A DNA stretch of 64,000 bases, taken from NCBI GenBank assembly GCA_963693085.1, contig OY856409.1:237700558-237764557 (forward strand), in the 5' to 3' direction. A program made the position numbers and the translations under genes. Positions 1-10,369 of this stretch are shown here, piece by piece. Position 1 is the first letter of the stretch; each line of letters opens with the position of its first letter. Below the pieces are notes generated by a model, which did not search any database, was not told the DNA's origin, and was given only the letters and a program-made list of their open reading frames with translations. This DNA comes from Alisma plantago-aquatica (lineage: Eukaryota > Streptophyta > Magnoliopsida > Alismatales > Alismataceae).

Positions 1-1161
1 TTTGGGATGCCATATGATCCATGGGTGGCCTAGCACCTCTGGCAATCTAACCCTGGGAAGGGTCGTGCATGTTAGGGTAAAGGATAGCTCCTTAGATGAT
101 GATGTTAGTGAAGGACCTTAGAAACCCTATGGGCTTGTGCAAGTAGGGTATAGCTGGCACCTAGGGTACATCATACTGTTGGCAGTAGGATGAAACCCTG
201 GATAAGGAATCATAATGGAGCATAAAGGGTTATGGATGATCGTGAGCAAACATAAGTTCGAACCTAGGCTTCACCCATGTAGGGCATGCTTTTGAGGTTG
301 ATCCTTCATGAAGAGAGGACCTCTAATGGTGAGGTTGGATGTAGGGTTAGCTCTAGAGAGAGCAGGAAACCCAGTAAGGAGGTTGGAAGCCTAAAACCCT
401 GAGATATGAGGAACAATGGATGATAATGGTTGCCTCATGATCGATCCCTGGAAGTTGATGATATCTTGGTTGCCTTTAGAGGGACCAAACCCTTGAGAGA
501 AAAGATGAAGATTCTGGTACCTATGTGCCTACGGTATAGGTGTTTACCTTCTGAGGTAGGAAGAAGATGTTCTGTATACCCTGAAGTGGATTTGTAACAT
601 GTTATGAGGCCTTGTACTTTATGGTTTGTCCTTGAGGAGGATCCAACTCTAAGTGTTGCTCGAGTTGAAGGACGACAGGAAGTGCACGTTATGCCTTTTG
701 CAAGCTTGATTCATGGTTAAGAGATAGAGCATGCAGTTGGACACCTAAAAGTGAACCTAGGGTTCCTAGGCCTGAGAGGGGAAGTGGTATACCTGATGCT
801 CATGATGAGAGTTGAGTTCCTATAAAAGAGAGCATGGTACTCCCCATGTGTAGAGAAAAAGGGAAGCCCCTTAAGTTTAAGGTATGTTTGATGAACCCCT
901 CACAGCTAGGTTGATGATAAAGAAAGGTATGACCTTGATCTAATGTTGAAGAATGAGAACCCAGATGACCTGGCATGGTACAGTAGGTGATCTTCTTGTG
1001 CCTTAATAGCTTGCTAGGGTTAAGTAGGCTCATGTGGATGTACACCCCAGACCTAAGAGCTTTTGTGACCTTGTTGTCAAGAGATAGTTTTCCTCCCATC
1101 CTGGGAGAGGGACCCCTATGGTAGGGAGAACACTAGTTTTGAGGTAACCTGAGGAGGTTTC
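1..1161 (+). mobile_element. Left part of decayed Tekay/Del-like chromovirus, probably gag/protease side
   Basis: No open frame or motif is recognisable here. It is assigned by position: it directly abuts the target duplication of the nested Athila-like element, and the sequence beyond that element's right end reads as decayed RT, RNase H and integrase of a + strand chromovirus. Known gag-protease-RT order would make this stretch the gag C-terminus and protease region. The many CA/TG dinucleotides and the scarcity of CpG fit long-term deamination. The other end of the host element lies outside the window. The assignment is inference. Confidence 0.4.
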
Positions 1162-1166
1162 ATAGG
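1162..1166. repeat. Target-site duplication ATAGG, left copy
   Basis: ATAGG immediately precedes the left LTR and recurs at 12170-12174 just after the right LTR. Five bases is the usual size for Ty3/gypsy integration, so the nested element arrived as one unit. Confidence 0.9.
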
Positions 1167-2966
1167 TGACCGGCCTAAATCGCGCGTCCTAAAATTGGAG
1201 GCGGATTTGAGGTAGTCGAGCTTTTACATTTATAAACCCGAATCCTTCTAGGCCCCCGCAACTTTGTTTACGGGGTCGAAGTAGATATACGGGGTCGAAC
1301 ACAGGGACAAGGGGGTAGTGTTGAGAACCCGAAATCGACACGCTACACTCCGACAGGTATAAAGAGATGATAAATTCCCCAGAAGGGAAGCAAAAAGGTG
1401 TCACAAACAAAACAAGAAAACTATCTCCAAGTGGAGTTACTAGAAACATTTAAGGTTTTAGCCATTTAGCAATTTTTAGAGGTTTTCTTGCAACAGAAAC
1501 AGAAGGATAAAACTAGGGCTAGAGCAAGGTACGAAGGATAAGACTACAGCATAACAAGCGACACCGGTAACATCTTGCACCCCTCCTCTCAGAGCGGATA
1601 CCTCTAACCAAGCCTCGACACCCCTCTCGAGGTTGCTGGGCTCAAAGTTAGAGTGGAATGTTACTGAAGTGACTCCGTTCCAGGCACTCTCGTACTCCAG
1701 AATCGAACCAAACACTAGAGCCACAACACAACTCTCAAAGTTGTTGCGACGGGAAAACACGATTTGGTAGCTAAGCGAAACGCGATCCAAACATGCAAGC
1801 TAGAGTTCAGATATCAAACATAGCAGTCATCCAACATATTGTACCAAGTACAGAGCAGCAAGTAATTAAGCATCTTCTATTTCCATAGACAAATAAGGGG
1901 TCTTAATTACAATGCATAAGTAAAGAATTGAATAACAGAAAGTAAAGATAGGTGTTTCCTTCTTGATGTAGAAGGACGACAGACTACTACGGCTCTCCAG
2001 CCCGATATCGGTCAGGGGCCTAGCCCGATACAGCCGTGTCGGGCAGCACACCCTCTCGAGAAGCACGCCTGACGGGCATTTGTATCGCTCAAGGATCCTG
2101 GCCGATACGCTCACGTCGGGCGATGGACCCTCTCGGGCGGCACGTATGACGGGCGAAGTGTATCGGGTTTCGATATCGTGTTGGGCATGGAGCTACGCGT
2201 TCTACTGTCGGGCATGGGTGTCGGGAACTCGTGTCACATATCTACATCGGCCGATATCGGCCCTCAGTGTCTCCCGGTACAGTCCTGGGTGAACCAATCC
2301 CCTCCCTCTCGGGATGAGGAAGAGCTCACCTAGTTTCGCCCGGTATGAGCACTGGGGCACGATACGTCTGCTCTCGCGATTCTCCTCGAAGATAGCTCAA
2401 GTTCCCAACTGTCTGAACTGTCTTTTCATCTTCCTGTAGCTCTTATTTATAATCGGAGAGTGGGGGAACTTATGGTGCTCGAAGCGCCACGTGTTCTCCT
2501 TATTTGCGGGTCGGTGGACGGGTGATACTCGTGTCGCTCGGTGCAGGGATGTCGGTTGTTGGTCACGTGATGGGCAACTACGTCTGCCGGTGGGTGGCTG
2601 TGTCACCCAACATACTTGGGTTGTCGTGGTGACTATGGCTCCCTATCGGGTAAGAGGCGTGTCGTCCGTCAGTTCCTCCTTGCGCAGCACCCCTTCGTCG
2701 CGCGTCGTGGTGTCGTTCCACCCTATCGGGCAGGGCGTGTATCGGGTGTCAGGAAGGCCGGTGAAGACTTGGACTTATTTTGTGGGCCGGGATGGCCTTA
2801 TTGCACCAAAATGAGGAGAAACTCTGCAAAAGATGGAAATATAGGATTAAGAGCATTGCTTGGCAAATTATTGCGAAAGTGCATACAAAAGAGAGGAAAA
2901 TAGCTAAAAATGGCAGTTTTGATAACAGAAAAATAGTCTTAAATATCACAAAAGTTGGTGTTATCA
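1167..2966 (-). repeat. 3' LTR of the Athila-like element
   Basis: 1800 bp, equal in length to 10370-12169 and about 95% identical by eye. On the - strand it begins TGATAACACC and ends ..GGTCA. It holds a TATA box (2444-2451) and, at about 1990-2780, a CpG-rich stretch with many variants of the word TCGGGC next to GATA. Confidence 0.92.
2444..2451 (-). promoter_or_regulatory. TATA box of the 3' LTR
   Basis: TATAAATA on the - strand, within the LTR and conserved in the other LTR (11647-11654). Confidence 0.55.
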
Positions 2967-2980
2967 ACTCCCCCAAACTT
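2967..2980 (-). promoter_or_regulatory. Polypurine tract of the Athila-like element
   Basis: On the - strand it reads AAGTTTGGGGGAGT directly before the LTR start TGATAAC. This is the typical plus-strand primer for gypsy second-strand synthesis and fixes the LTR boundary. Confidence 0.85.
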
Positions 2981-3901
2981 AGCATTTTGATTGTCCTCAA
3001 TCAATATTTAAACTTTATATTGTGATGCTTCTTCTTGTTTGGTACAGCTTTCAGGCCAAGAGGTAAAGCAAGTATAGTAATGCCTTTAGAGATAATGTTG
3101 TCTCATTACGAACAAAAGACCTTGCATTTCCTGCCTTATTATTTCAGTAGAATTTTTTTCTTACAGCTTCAGTGAGACTTTAGTGTATGATTCCGAAGTT
3201 AGCTTACACACCAAACAGCTTTATTTTCGGGGCAGAAAGTTGTGTAAAGGGTAGGCTAAGGCTTTTTGGGTTTTTCATCTTGTTTTCCATCAGTCCATCC
3301 AGGTAATGATCTGTTAGCGGACAAGTGGTCCTTGCAGTCCAAGCCAGTTGGCTTTAGAGCAGTGATTTCACATCCTACGTACCACTGCCCCGGATCTACC
3401 ATGCCTAAAGATGGGTACTTTTGGAAAACAAGCGGGTATATATATTTTTTCTTTTCTTTTATTGGGCACAACTCTCATACTTTTATTCACACTCATAAGG
3501 CTTCTCTCTCTTTTTGGGATTTCCATTGGGTAAAGGGGAAACAAAGAGATTTCTACTATTTGGGCAGCTTTTTCCTTCTCCATACTCGTCTCTTAGCTGT
3601 GTGCGAGATTATTATATTTTTCGAAATTTTTTGCATGGAAAAATGTAATCTTCTGTTCGTACGAAGCAGCATTATCAAAAAGATATAACGGAACTTGTAT
3701 CTCGTTAAGCACAAAGGAAACTAACTTTGCAAGCAGTTGCATCAGGTTTTTACTAATATAGCGACTTTGTACATATGCATGGGAACAAAATATGCAAAAA
3801 TTTTCAAAATTTTTATATGAGCAAGGGTACAAATACATGATATAGGAGGAGAACAAAATGGCACAAGAGAATTTTTATACCTCCTTCACTGGCACATGGG
3901 T

Positions 3902-3916
3902 ACCCCCCCCAAACTT
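3902..3916 (-). promoter_or_regulatory. Second, internal polypurine-like tract
   Basis: On the - strand it reads GTAAGTTTGGGGGGGGGT, very similar to the functional tract at 2967-2980 but about 0.9 kb upstream of it in element orientation. A role as a central-type priming site is only an inference. Confidence 0.4.
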
Positions 3917-4479
3917 ACTCCGCACTCTATCCCAGAGTAGCGAAAAAAACAGGGTGAGTTCATGTTAGCTCAGTGAAGGTTAACTAGCAGGTTTGCCTGT
4001 GCCTTGGAGAAGCTGCAATATGCTTCTTTGTTGTAGCCTCCTTCTTTTCTCATTTGGAAACAGCCAGAACAAGTGCAAAGCTCTCAGGATGGAAGCTTGA
4101 GAGCTCTTGAAAACACTTGTGGTTGCTTCCTCCTCAAGAAGATGGAACCAGAATGCCCAGATTCCATCCAGAAGTCACCCACAAAAGACTCGTGTTGTCT
4201 CTGTAGATGGTCCTAAACCATTGCAGAAGACAGACTATTATAAGATAGTGACCTTCCTCTGAAGCTACCATATCAAGAAAAATTCTCCCGCTCTCTATCT
4301 GCGGTAGTCGACGGCTAGCTTCCTTGGGGTTTTTACATTTCTGCCCGACAGTTGTTTCTTCCGCTGCGGCCGCCATTCTTCCTGTTATCAAGATTATTGA
4401 CCATTTATATGTTAGATAGAAACTCGATAAACTTATTTTAAGCTCCGGGTATTGTCCTCAAAAGAAAACTCAAGTCGAT

Positions 4480-5060
4480 ACAAAATTGGGCGACACGAGG
4501 AAGGCGCGGCACGACAGGCTGTCAAAAAGCAACTGCCCGATAAGATTGTACGAAAGAAAATGTGTCGCCCGATATGGTGTATCGGGCGAGCACCATCGGC
4601 CGTTACTTCGCGCCTAACTGCGTTGGGCGATACAAAAATTGGCAAGGCTCGTAAAACCCGATAAGCAGCGCGATATGAAAACTCGTGTCAGGCGATAAGC
4701 ATGTCGGGCGATACCTTTGCTCATAGGAGCCATCGCCCGATATAAGGGTGAAGGCAAGTTGGCCGACACGTGAGCAAAGGTGGATCACTGCATGTGTTAC
4801 AGTTGGATGAAAAGAGAAGTGAGGCACCCTGACACGTTGAGCCCACACTGCTATATATAGCAAACTCAGCTGGGGGCAAATCAGGCAGATCTGGGCACGC
4901 GTGTCGACATGTCGTTCCCGAGACGACGATCCTGTCAGTCAAATCATTCCCAAAACGGCTGTCGCTCAGGGATGCCAACCGTCGCGGCGCTTGCGGCGCC
5001 CAGGAAACTCCGGCCCGATACAAGCGTGACTGTGCACCAGCAGAGCTGCTGCCCGACACG
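4480..5060. repeat. CpG-rich array of degenerate TCGGGCGATA words
   Basis: Many copies and inversions of TCGGGCGATA, CCCGATA and TGTCGGGC occur within about 580 bp. The same word family is dense in the LTRs at about 1990-2780 and 11200-11960. The words are irregularly spaced, so this is not a simple tandem repeat. Confidence 0.6.
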
Positions 5061-5352
5061 GCTTAAAATAGGCGGCCAAAAACCAAAGCTAGGAGAAGGA
5101 ACAAGAACATCATTGGTTTAGGGTTAAGTCCCCGACCTCAGAAAGTATGACAGTGGTGGCCCATAAAATAGATGAGTCGGTGCGCTCGGCGCGTGCACTG
5201 GCTCGGGCCTTATTACAATTCATAAATTTTGTTTTTATAGGTAATAAGAAAAAAAATGCATCCTACTCTATGAAAGAAAGAAAAACTCGGGCTGCCTCTC
5301 GAGGAGCGTTGAAGTTTGCGTCGCCAGCTCGAACGGTGTAGGATCATCTTAT

Positions 5353-6258
5353 TCAGCTCTCGACTGTACCCATATCTTGCAGACTGATCTCTTCTCTCCT
5401 GACAAACGCTTCATCTTCATAGAACCTTTTCACCCTGTGCCCATTTACTTGAAAGACCCTGGTCGGATCGTCTTTATCATAGAGCTCCATCATTCCTGAT
5501 GGGTATATTTTCGACACTATGAACGGTCCGGACCACCTCGTTTGTAACTTCCCAGGGAAAAGACGAATAGAGGACTTGAATAACAAGACCTTATCCCCTT
5601 CGCTTACATCTTTTCTCCTGAGGTGGGCATCGTGCCACAATTTTGTCCTCTGTTTGTAGATTTTTACTTTTTCGTAGGCGTTCATTCTCAGCTCTTCGAG
5701 CTCTTGAAGCTGCAAAAACCTTTTTTCTCCTGCTTTGTCGAGGTCCATATTTAGGAACTTGATTGCCCAAAGGGCCTTGTGTTCCAACTCCAAAGGCAGG
5801 TGGCAGGACTTTCCGTAGATGAGACGGTAGGGGGTGGTTCCAATGGGTGTTTTGTAAGCAGTACGATAGGCCCAAAGTGCGTCGTCAAGCTTCATGGACC
5901 AGTCTTTCCTCGTTCGGTTGACAGTTTTCTCCAAGATTTGCTTGATTTGCATGTTGGAAACCTCTACCTGTCCTGACGTCTGTGGGTGATAGGGTGTAGC
6001 GATCTTGTTCCTCACTCCGTACTTGCGCAGAAGTCCTTCAAACTGTATTTCTCCAAAGTGCGACCCTCCGTCGCTTATCACAGTGTGCGGTACACCGAAA
6101 CGAGGGAAGACGGTCTTCTCGAAGAGCTTGATAACCGACTTGGCGTCGCAGTTTTGGGTGGCTATCGCTTCCACCCACTTCGATACATAATCTACTGCCA
6201 CGAGTATGTATTGATACCCCCGAGATGGGGAAACGGTCCCATGTAGTCGATCCCCCAC
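5353..6258 (-). pseudogene. Athila-like integrase, core (second Asp, Glu) and C-terminal part
   Basis: Integrase inserts element cDNA into chromosomes. This 301-codon frame holds the rest of the DDE core: Asp63 in ISDGGSH and Glu99 in GQVEVSN, with exactly 35 residues between them, then the [12 protein letters not shown] region typical of Athila integrases and a C-terminal domain ending near LQTRWSGPF and [11 protein letters not shown]. The first catalytic Asp lies in another frame (6192-6686). The frames switch near the G-run at 6227-6230 (C-run on the coding strand), best explained by loss of one base. The listed Met is out of frame with the ancestral protein and is not a real start. The active-site residues themselves look intact. 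Confidence 0.88.
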
Positions 6259-6686
6259 ACGTCAAATATTTCTACTTCGATCCAGCTCGCCATTGGCATT
6301 TCATTCCTCCGCCCTATGTTTCCTGTAAACTGGCACTCCATGCAAACCTTCACAAATTGTGCAGCGTCTTTAAACAAGGTGGTCCAGTAGAAACCTGACT
6401 GTAGCACTTTTGCAGTTGTTCTTTCGCTACCCAGGTGTCCACCGTAGGGGGAGGCGTGGCATTCTTTCAGGATGTCTGCGGTTTCTTCCTCTGGGATGCA
6501 CCGCCTGTATAAGTTGTCAGCGCATTTTCTGAACAGGAGAGGATCATCCCAGTAGTATTTTTTGACATCCACAAATAGCTTCTTTTTCTGATTGTACGTG
6601 ATGTCAGGAGGCAGTTCTCCGCAGGCAAGATAATTGCAGATGTCTGCAAACCAGGGTAAACTTTCTTCTTGAGCTTCTGCCAACAT
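6192..6686 (-). pseudogene. Athila-like RNase H to integrase linker, zinc-binding domain and start of integrase core
   Basis: This 164-codon frame carries the H2C2 zinc-binding domain (His77, His84, Cys115, Cys118) and the start of the catalytic core with Asp147 in WGIDYMG. It then runs out of frame at about 6225. It is in the same frame as 6717-7148, from which one stop codon (6717-6719) separates it. Upstream of the zinc finger is the usual acidic/aromatic linker (PWFADICNYL). Confidence 0.85.
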
Positions 6687-6716
6687 TAGAGCCTCGTCAG
6701 TGTAGTCGTCGTTGAT

Positions 6717-7148
6717 TTAAGGCCCTCTCTCTCTCTCAGTCATGATCCTTGATAGGTGGTCTGTGACCACATTCTCTGCGCCCTTCTTGTCGATAATTTC
6801 ATGGTCAAACTCTTGGAGCAATAAGGCCCACCTCAACAGTCTGGGCTTTGCGTCTTTCTTTTGCATTAAGTATTTTATTGCCCCATGATCTGTGTATACC
6901 TTGACCTTTGCTCTGACGAGATACGACCTGAATTTATCAAACGCGAAGATGATCACGAGCATCTCCTTCTCAGCTGTTGTGTAGTTTACTTGAGCCTCGT
7001 CCAACATGCGACTAGCGTAGAAAATCACAAGGTGTTTTTTGTCTTTCTTTTGCCCCAGGACTGCTCCAACCGCGTAGTCGCTAGCGTCGCACATCAGCTC
7101 AAAAGGTAAACCCCATTCTGGTGCTTGAAGGATAGGTGGTGATATCAA
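6717..7148 (-). pseudogene. Athila-like RNase H, downstream (second) copy and tether
   Basis: This 143-codon frame repeats the RNase H start ([14 protein letters not shown]), the Glu region (TAEKEMLVI) and the third acidic region ([11 protein letters not shown]), then continues correctly into the linker toward integrase. It is the downstream copy of a 487-bp tandem duplication and the one still in frame with the integrase half. It ends at a stop at 6717-6719. RNase H removes the RNA of RNA/DNA hybrids during reverse transcription. Confidence 0.85.
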
Positions 7149-7338
7149 AGCATTTTTAAGGTCCTGAAAAGCACTTAGACAATCGTTAGAGAAAACAAAT
7201 TCAGCGTCTTTTACCAGAAGATTGGACAGTGGTTTCGAAATCTTTGAGAAGTCCTTGATGAATCTTTGGTAATATCACGCGTGCCCGAGGAAGCTTCGCA
7301 CCCCCGTCATGGATATCGGTGGAGGAAGTTTGGATATC
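6852..7338. repeat. 487-bp tandem duplication in pol, downstream copy
   Basis: Pairs with 7339-7825. Both begin GTCTTTCTTTTGCATTAAG on the + strand and end TTTGGATAT plus C or T. The two copies differ at a few percent of positions. Length 487 is not a multiple of three, so the duplication shifts the reading frame. Confidence 0.9.
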
Positions 7339-10131
7339 GTCTTTCTTTTGCATTAAGTATTTTATTGCCCCATGATCTGTGTATACCTTGACCTTTGCTC
7401 CGACGAGATACGACCTGAATTTATCAAACGCGAAGACGATCACGAGCATCTCCTTCTCAGCTGTTGTGTAGTTTACTTGAGCCTCGTCCAACATGCGACT
7501 AGAGTAGCAAATCACATGGTGCTTTTTGTCTTTCTTTTGCCCCAGGACTGCTCCAACCGCGTAGTCACTAGCATCGCACAACAGCTCAAAAGGTAAACCC
7601 CATTCTGGCGCTTGAAGGATAGGTGGTGATATCAAAGCATTTTTAAGGGCCTGAGAAGCACTTAGACAATCGTTAGAGAAAACAAATTCAACGTCTTTTA
7701 CCAGAAGATTGGACAGTGGTTTCGAAATCTTTGAGAAGTCCTTGATGAATCTTCGGTAATATCCCGCGTGCCCGAGGAAGCTTCGCACCCCCGTCATGGA
7801 TCTCGGTGGAGGAAGTTTGGATATTGCTTCAACGTTTCTTGCGTCCACCTCGATCCCACGCTTCGAGATCTTATGCCCAAGAACGATGCCCTCACGCACC
7901 ATGAAATGGCACTTCTCCCAGTTTAGAACTAGGTTGTTCTCCTCGCACCTTTGAAGGACCAATGACAGATTCTTTAGACAGCTATCGAAGTCCTTCCCAT
8001 AGACGGAAAAGTCATCTATGAAAACTTCTACGATGTCTTCTAGAAAATCTGAGAACATCGATATCATGCATCGTTGAAAGGTGGCGGGGGCGTTGCAGAG
8101 TCCGAAGGGCATCCTTCGGAAGGCATAAGTATCGTAAAGGCAGGTGAATGTTGTTATCTCTTGATCGTCAGGCAAGATGGCTACCTGGTAAAAACCTGAA
8201 AAGCCATCAAGAAAACAAAAGAAATCGTGATGCACTAACCTTTCGAGAACTTGGTCAATAGAAGGTAGCGGAAAATGATCCTTCTTTGTAGCCTGATTTA
8301 GCTTTTGGTAATCTATGCACATCCGCCAGCCAGTGACGGTCCTTACCGCCACCTCATCGCCATTCTCACCCTTAACCACTGTCATTCCGCCCTTTTTGGG
8401 CACTACGTGGATCGGACTTACCCAATTGCTATCGATGATTGGGTAAATGATTCCCGCATCCCTAAGCTTTATTACCTCTTTCTTGACGACCTCCTTGAGC
8501 ATCTGGTTCAGCTTCCTCTGGGGTTGAGCCAGAGGCTTGGCAGATTCATCCAAGTTGATGCGATGCATGCTCAGGGTGGGGCTAAGGCCTTTGATATCAT
8601 CTACTGAATATCCTATAGCCCTCTTGTGGAGCCTTAACTCCTCAAGGAGTCGGTCCAGCTGGTCACTTGAAAGATCGGCATTTACGATGACAGGGTTTCT
8701 GTGCTCTTCATCTAAGAACTCGTACTCCAGGCCTTCGGGCAACGCTTTTAACTCTGGCTTTGGTCTGGGTGCCTTCTCCTGAGGCTCCTCCTCGAGAGAG
8801 GCATACTTTGCAGACTCCACCACTGTATCCTCTTCTTGCAAATCTTCGTCAGAAAGGTTGAAAAGGTTGAGGTGCTTCACGACCTCAGAATCTTTGAGGT
8901 CGGGATCTTGACAGTTTATAGCCCTCAAGAGGGGGTCTACCGTCCGGATATCTTCCTCTACTTCTTTGCAGAATTTATTGTAGCTATCTGTGAAACATGC
9001 TGATTCAGATAAGGACGGGCTCTTCACGATCTCCTTCAGCTTGAAGTCGATATGGTCATTTCCGACCCTTAAGGTGATCATCCCCTCAGAAACATCAATC
9101 AGTGCTCTCCCTGTCGCCAAGAAGGGGAGGCAAAAGATGATCGGGCAACGGGGGTCTTCAGCTGTGTCGATGACGACTATATCGTAAGGGATGAAGAAGT
9201 CGCCAACCCTGATCGGCACATCTTCGACAATGCCGATGGGTCTCTTAAAGGTGTGATCCGCCAGTTCAATCCGCATGTTGGTTCGAACCATGTCGGTCAA
9301 GCCCACCCTTTGCATGAAACTTAGGGGCATGAAGCTTATGCTTGCCCCCAAGTCTGCTAGACCTTTACGCTCAATGTTGTCTCCGATGGCGAACGGGATT
9401 GTGAAAGCTCCGGGATCCCTTCTCTTATTTGGCGTGTTAGGCTTCACGAAGGATGAGGAAGCGGACACTAGGTGCACGGTCTCAATCCTTCCTCCTCCCC
9501 TTTTCTTTGTTATAAGGTCCTTGAGGAACTTAGCGTAAATCGGCATCTCCTCAAAGGCGTCAAGGAGGGGGACTTCAAGATGCAGTTTCCTGATCGAGTC
9601 CATGAACCTTTCGTGACACCTTTTCAGATTTGCCTTGATCAGCTTATGCGGAAACGGCAGCCTTGGAGCATAAGGATTCCTCCCACTAGGTAGCTCATCG
9701 GAAGGCTTCCGTGTAGGCTCTTGAGCTTCTGCTTGTCCACCTTCACCCTCTGCTGGAGTGATACTCTCTGACCTCGGTTCAGGTTCTGGTTCGGCATTAG
9801 CTGTGTGCTCCACTGTCTTCCCAGACCTCAGTACCTTCATTCTGGCAGTTTCTGGATATGAGAGTGTCTTTCCCACAGGGTTCTTTATCAGAGCTGCCAT
9901 CTGGGCCAATCGTTGATCGACTTCCCATTGGCGCATCCGCAGACTTGCCATCTGGTGTTGCATGGAATTTTGAGCTCCAGGGTTGGGAAGTACACCCTGC
10001 ACCAACCAGTTGATGATAGAGTCTTGCCTTTTTATGAAAGCATGCAACTGGCCAACCAGGCTGGGCTGGTGTGAAATCTCATCTCGGCCTTGACGTTCAC
10101 CTTCAAACGGAGATTGCTCACAACGAGACAT
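7201..10131 (-). pseudogene. Athila-like protease, reverse transcriptase and RNase H polyprotein, truncated by duplication
   Basis: A 976-codon frame starting 215 bases downstream of the primer site. Residues 1-250 are polar and Glu/Pro-rich and show neither a retrotransposon gag core nor a CCHC knuckle, so most of gag seems to be gone. The aspartic protease motif is DLGAS at 260-264 (the Leu variant of Athila/Tat proteases). RT spans about 540-790, with the first Asp in FLDGFSG (642) and FIDD at 704-707. RNase H follows with Asp853 (CDAS), Glu893 and Asp919 (YTDHG). At codon 931 the frame crosses exactly into the second copy of the 487-bp duplication and reads 45 wrong residues to a stop. 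The catalytic residues of protease, RT and RNase H are preserved. Confidence 0.88.
7339..7825. repeat. 487-bp tandem duplication in pol, upstream copy
   Basis: First copy in coding order; read in frame by the 976-codon polyprotein. It covers the end of the RT connection and most of RNase H. The junction with the second copy is sharp at 7338/7339. Confidence 0.9.
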
Positions 10132-10345
10132 GGCGTAAGATCTCGAAGGAATAGGTCACCGTTCTTTAGAGTTCCTGAGATGGCACGAGAAATCAAGTTT
10201 AGAAGAAAGATTTATTAATTTCAAGCAAAGAATAACAGTAAGGAAAAAGAAAAAGAAAAAGAGTGATGTCAAACTCATTGCTAAGCTTGAGGCACAAGAG
10301 TGTAGTTAGTGGATTCAGATTCGTCAACAGTGCCACTTTGCCTTG
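10132..10345 (-). other. 5' leader of the Athila-like element
   Basis: A short untranslated stretch between the primer site and the first Met of the polyprotein. It includes a pyrimidine-rich run (purine-rich on +, around 10235-10262). No gag coding is visible, so the leader joins almost directly to the protease-side ORF. Confidence 0.6.
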
Positions 10346-10363
10346 TCCCCGGCAACGGCGCCA
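10346..10363 (-). promoter_or_regulatory. Primer-binding site, tRNA-Asp type
   Basis: On the - strand TGGCGCCGTTGCCGGGGA, six bases after the 5' LTR end. This is the sequence long described for Athila elements as complementary to the tRNA-Asp 3' end, including the CCA partner TGG. It would prime minus-strand DNA synthesis. Confidence 0.9.
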
Positions 10364-10369
10364 AAAATT

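Larger units (their letters stand above)
2981..5352 (-). other. 3' internal region of the Athila-like element (envelope-ORF position), no recognised gene
   Basis: About 2.4 kb between the pol end and the polypurine tract. Athila-type elements may carry an envelope-like ORF here. I see only short frames: 3256-3471 (71 codons) and 4134-4391 (85 codons), both on the - strand with protein-like composition but no domain I recognise and no clear signal peptide plus transmembrane anchor. The stretch also contains a second polypurine-like run at 3902-3916, a palindromic TATA-like CTATATATAG near 4850, and a CpG-rich word array at about 4480-5060. Relict env, 3' UTR or captured sequence are all possible. 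Confidence 0.55.

Noticed and set aside
3266..3688. 140-codon + strand frame
   Set aside because: Antisense to the Athila-like element, rich in Phe/Ile/His from T-runs; no domain.
10346..10363. tRNA-like sequence as a tRNA gene
   Set aside because: Only the 3'-end complement of tRNA-Asp is present, at the position of a primer-binding site.
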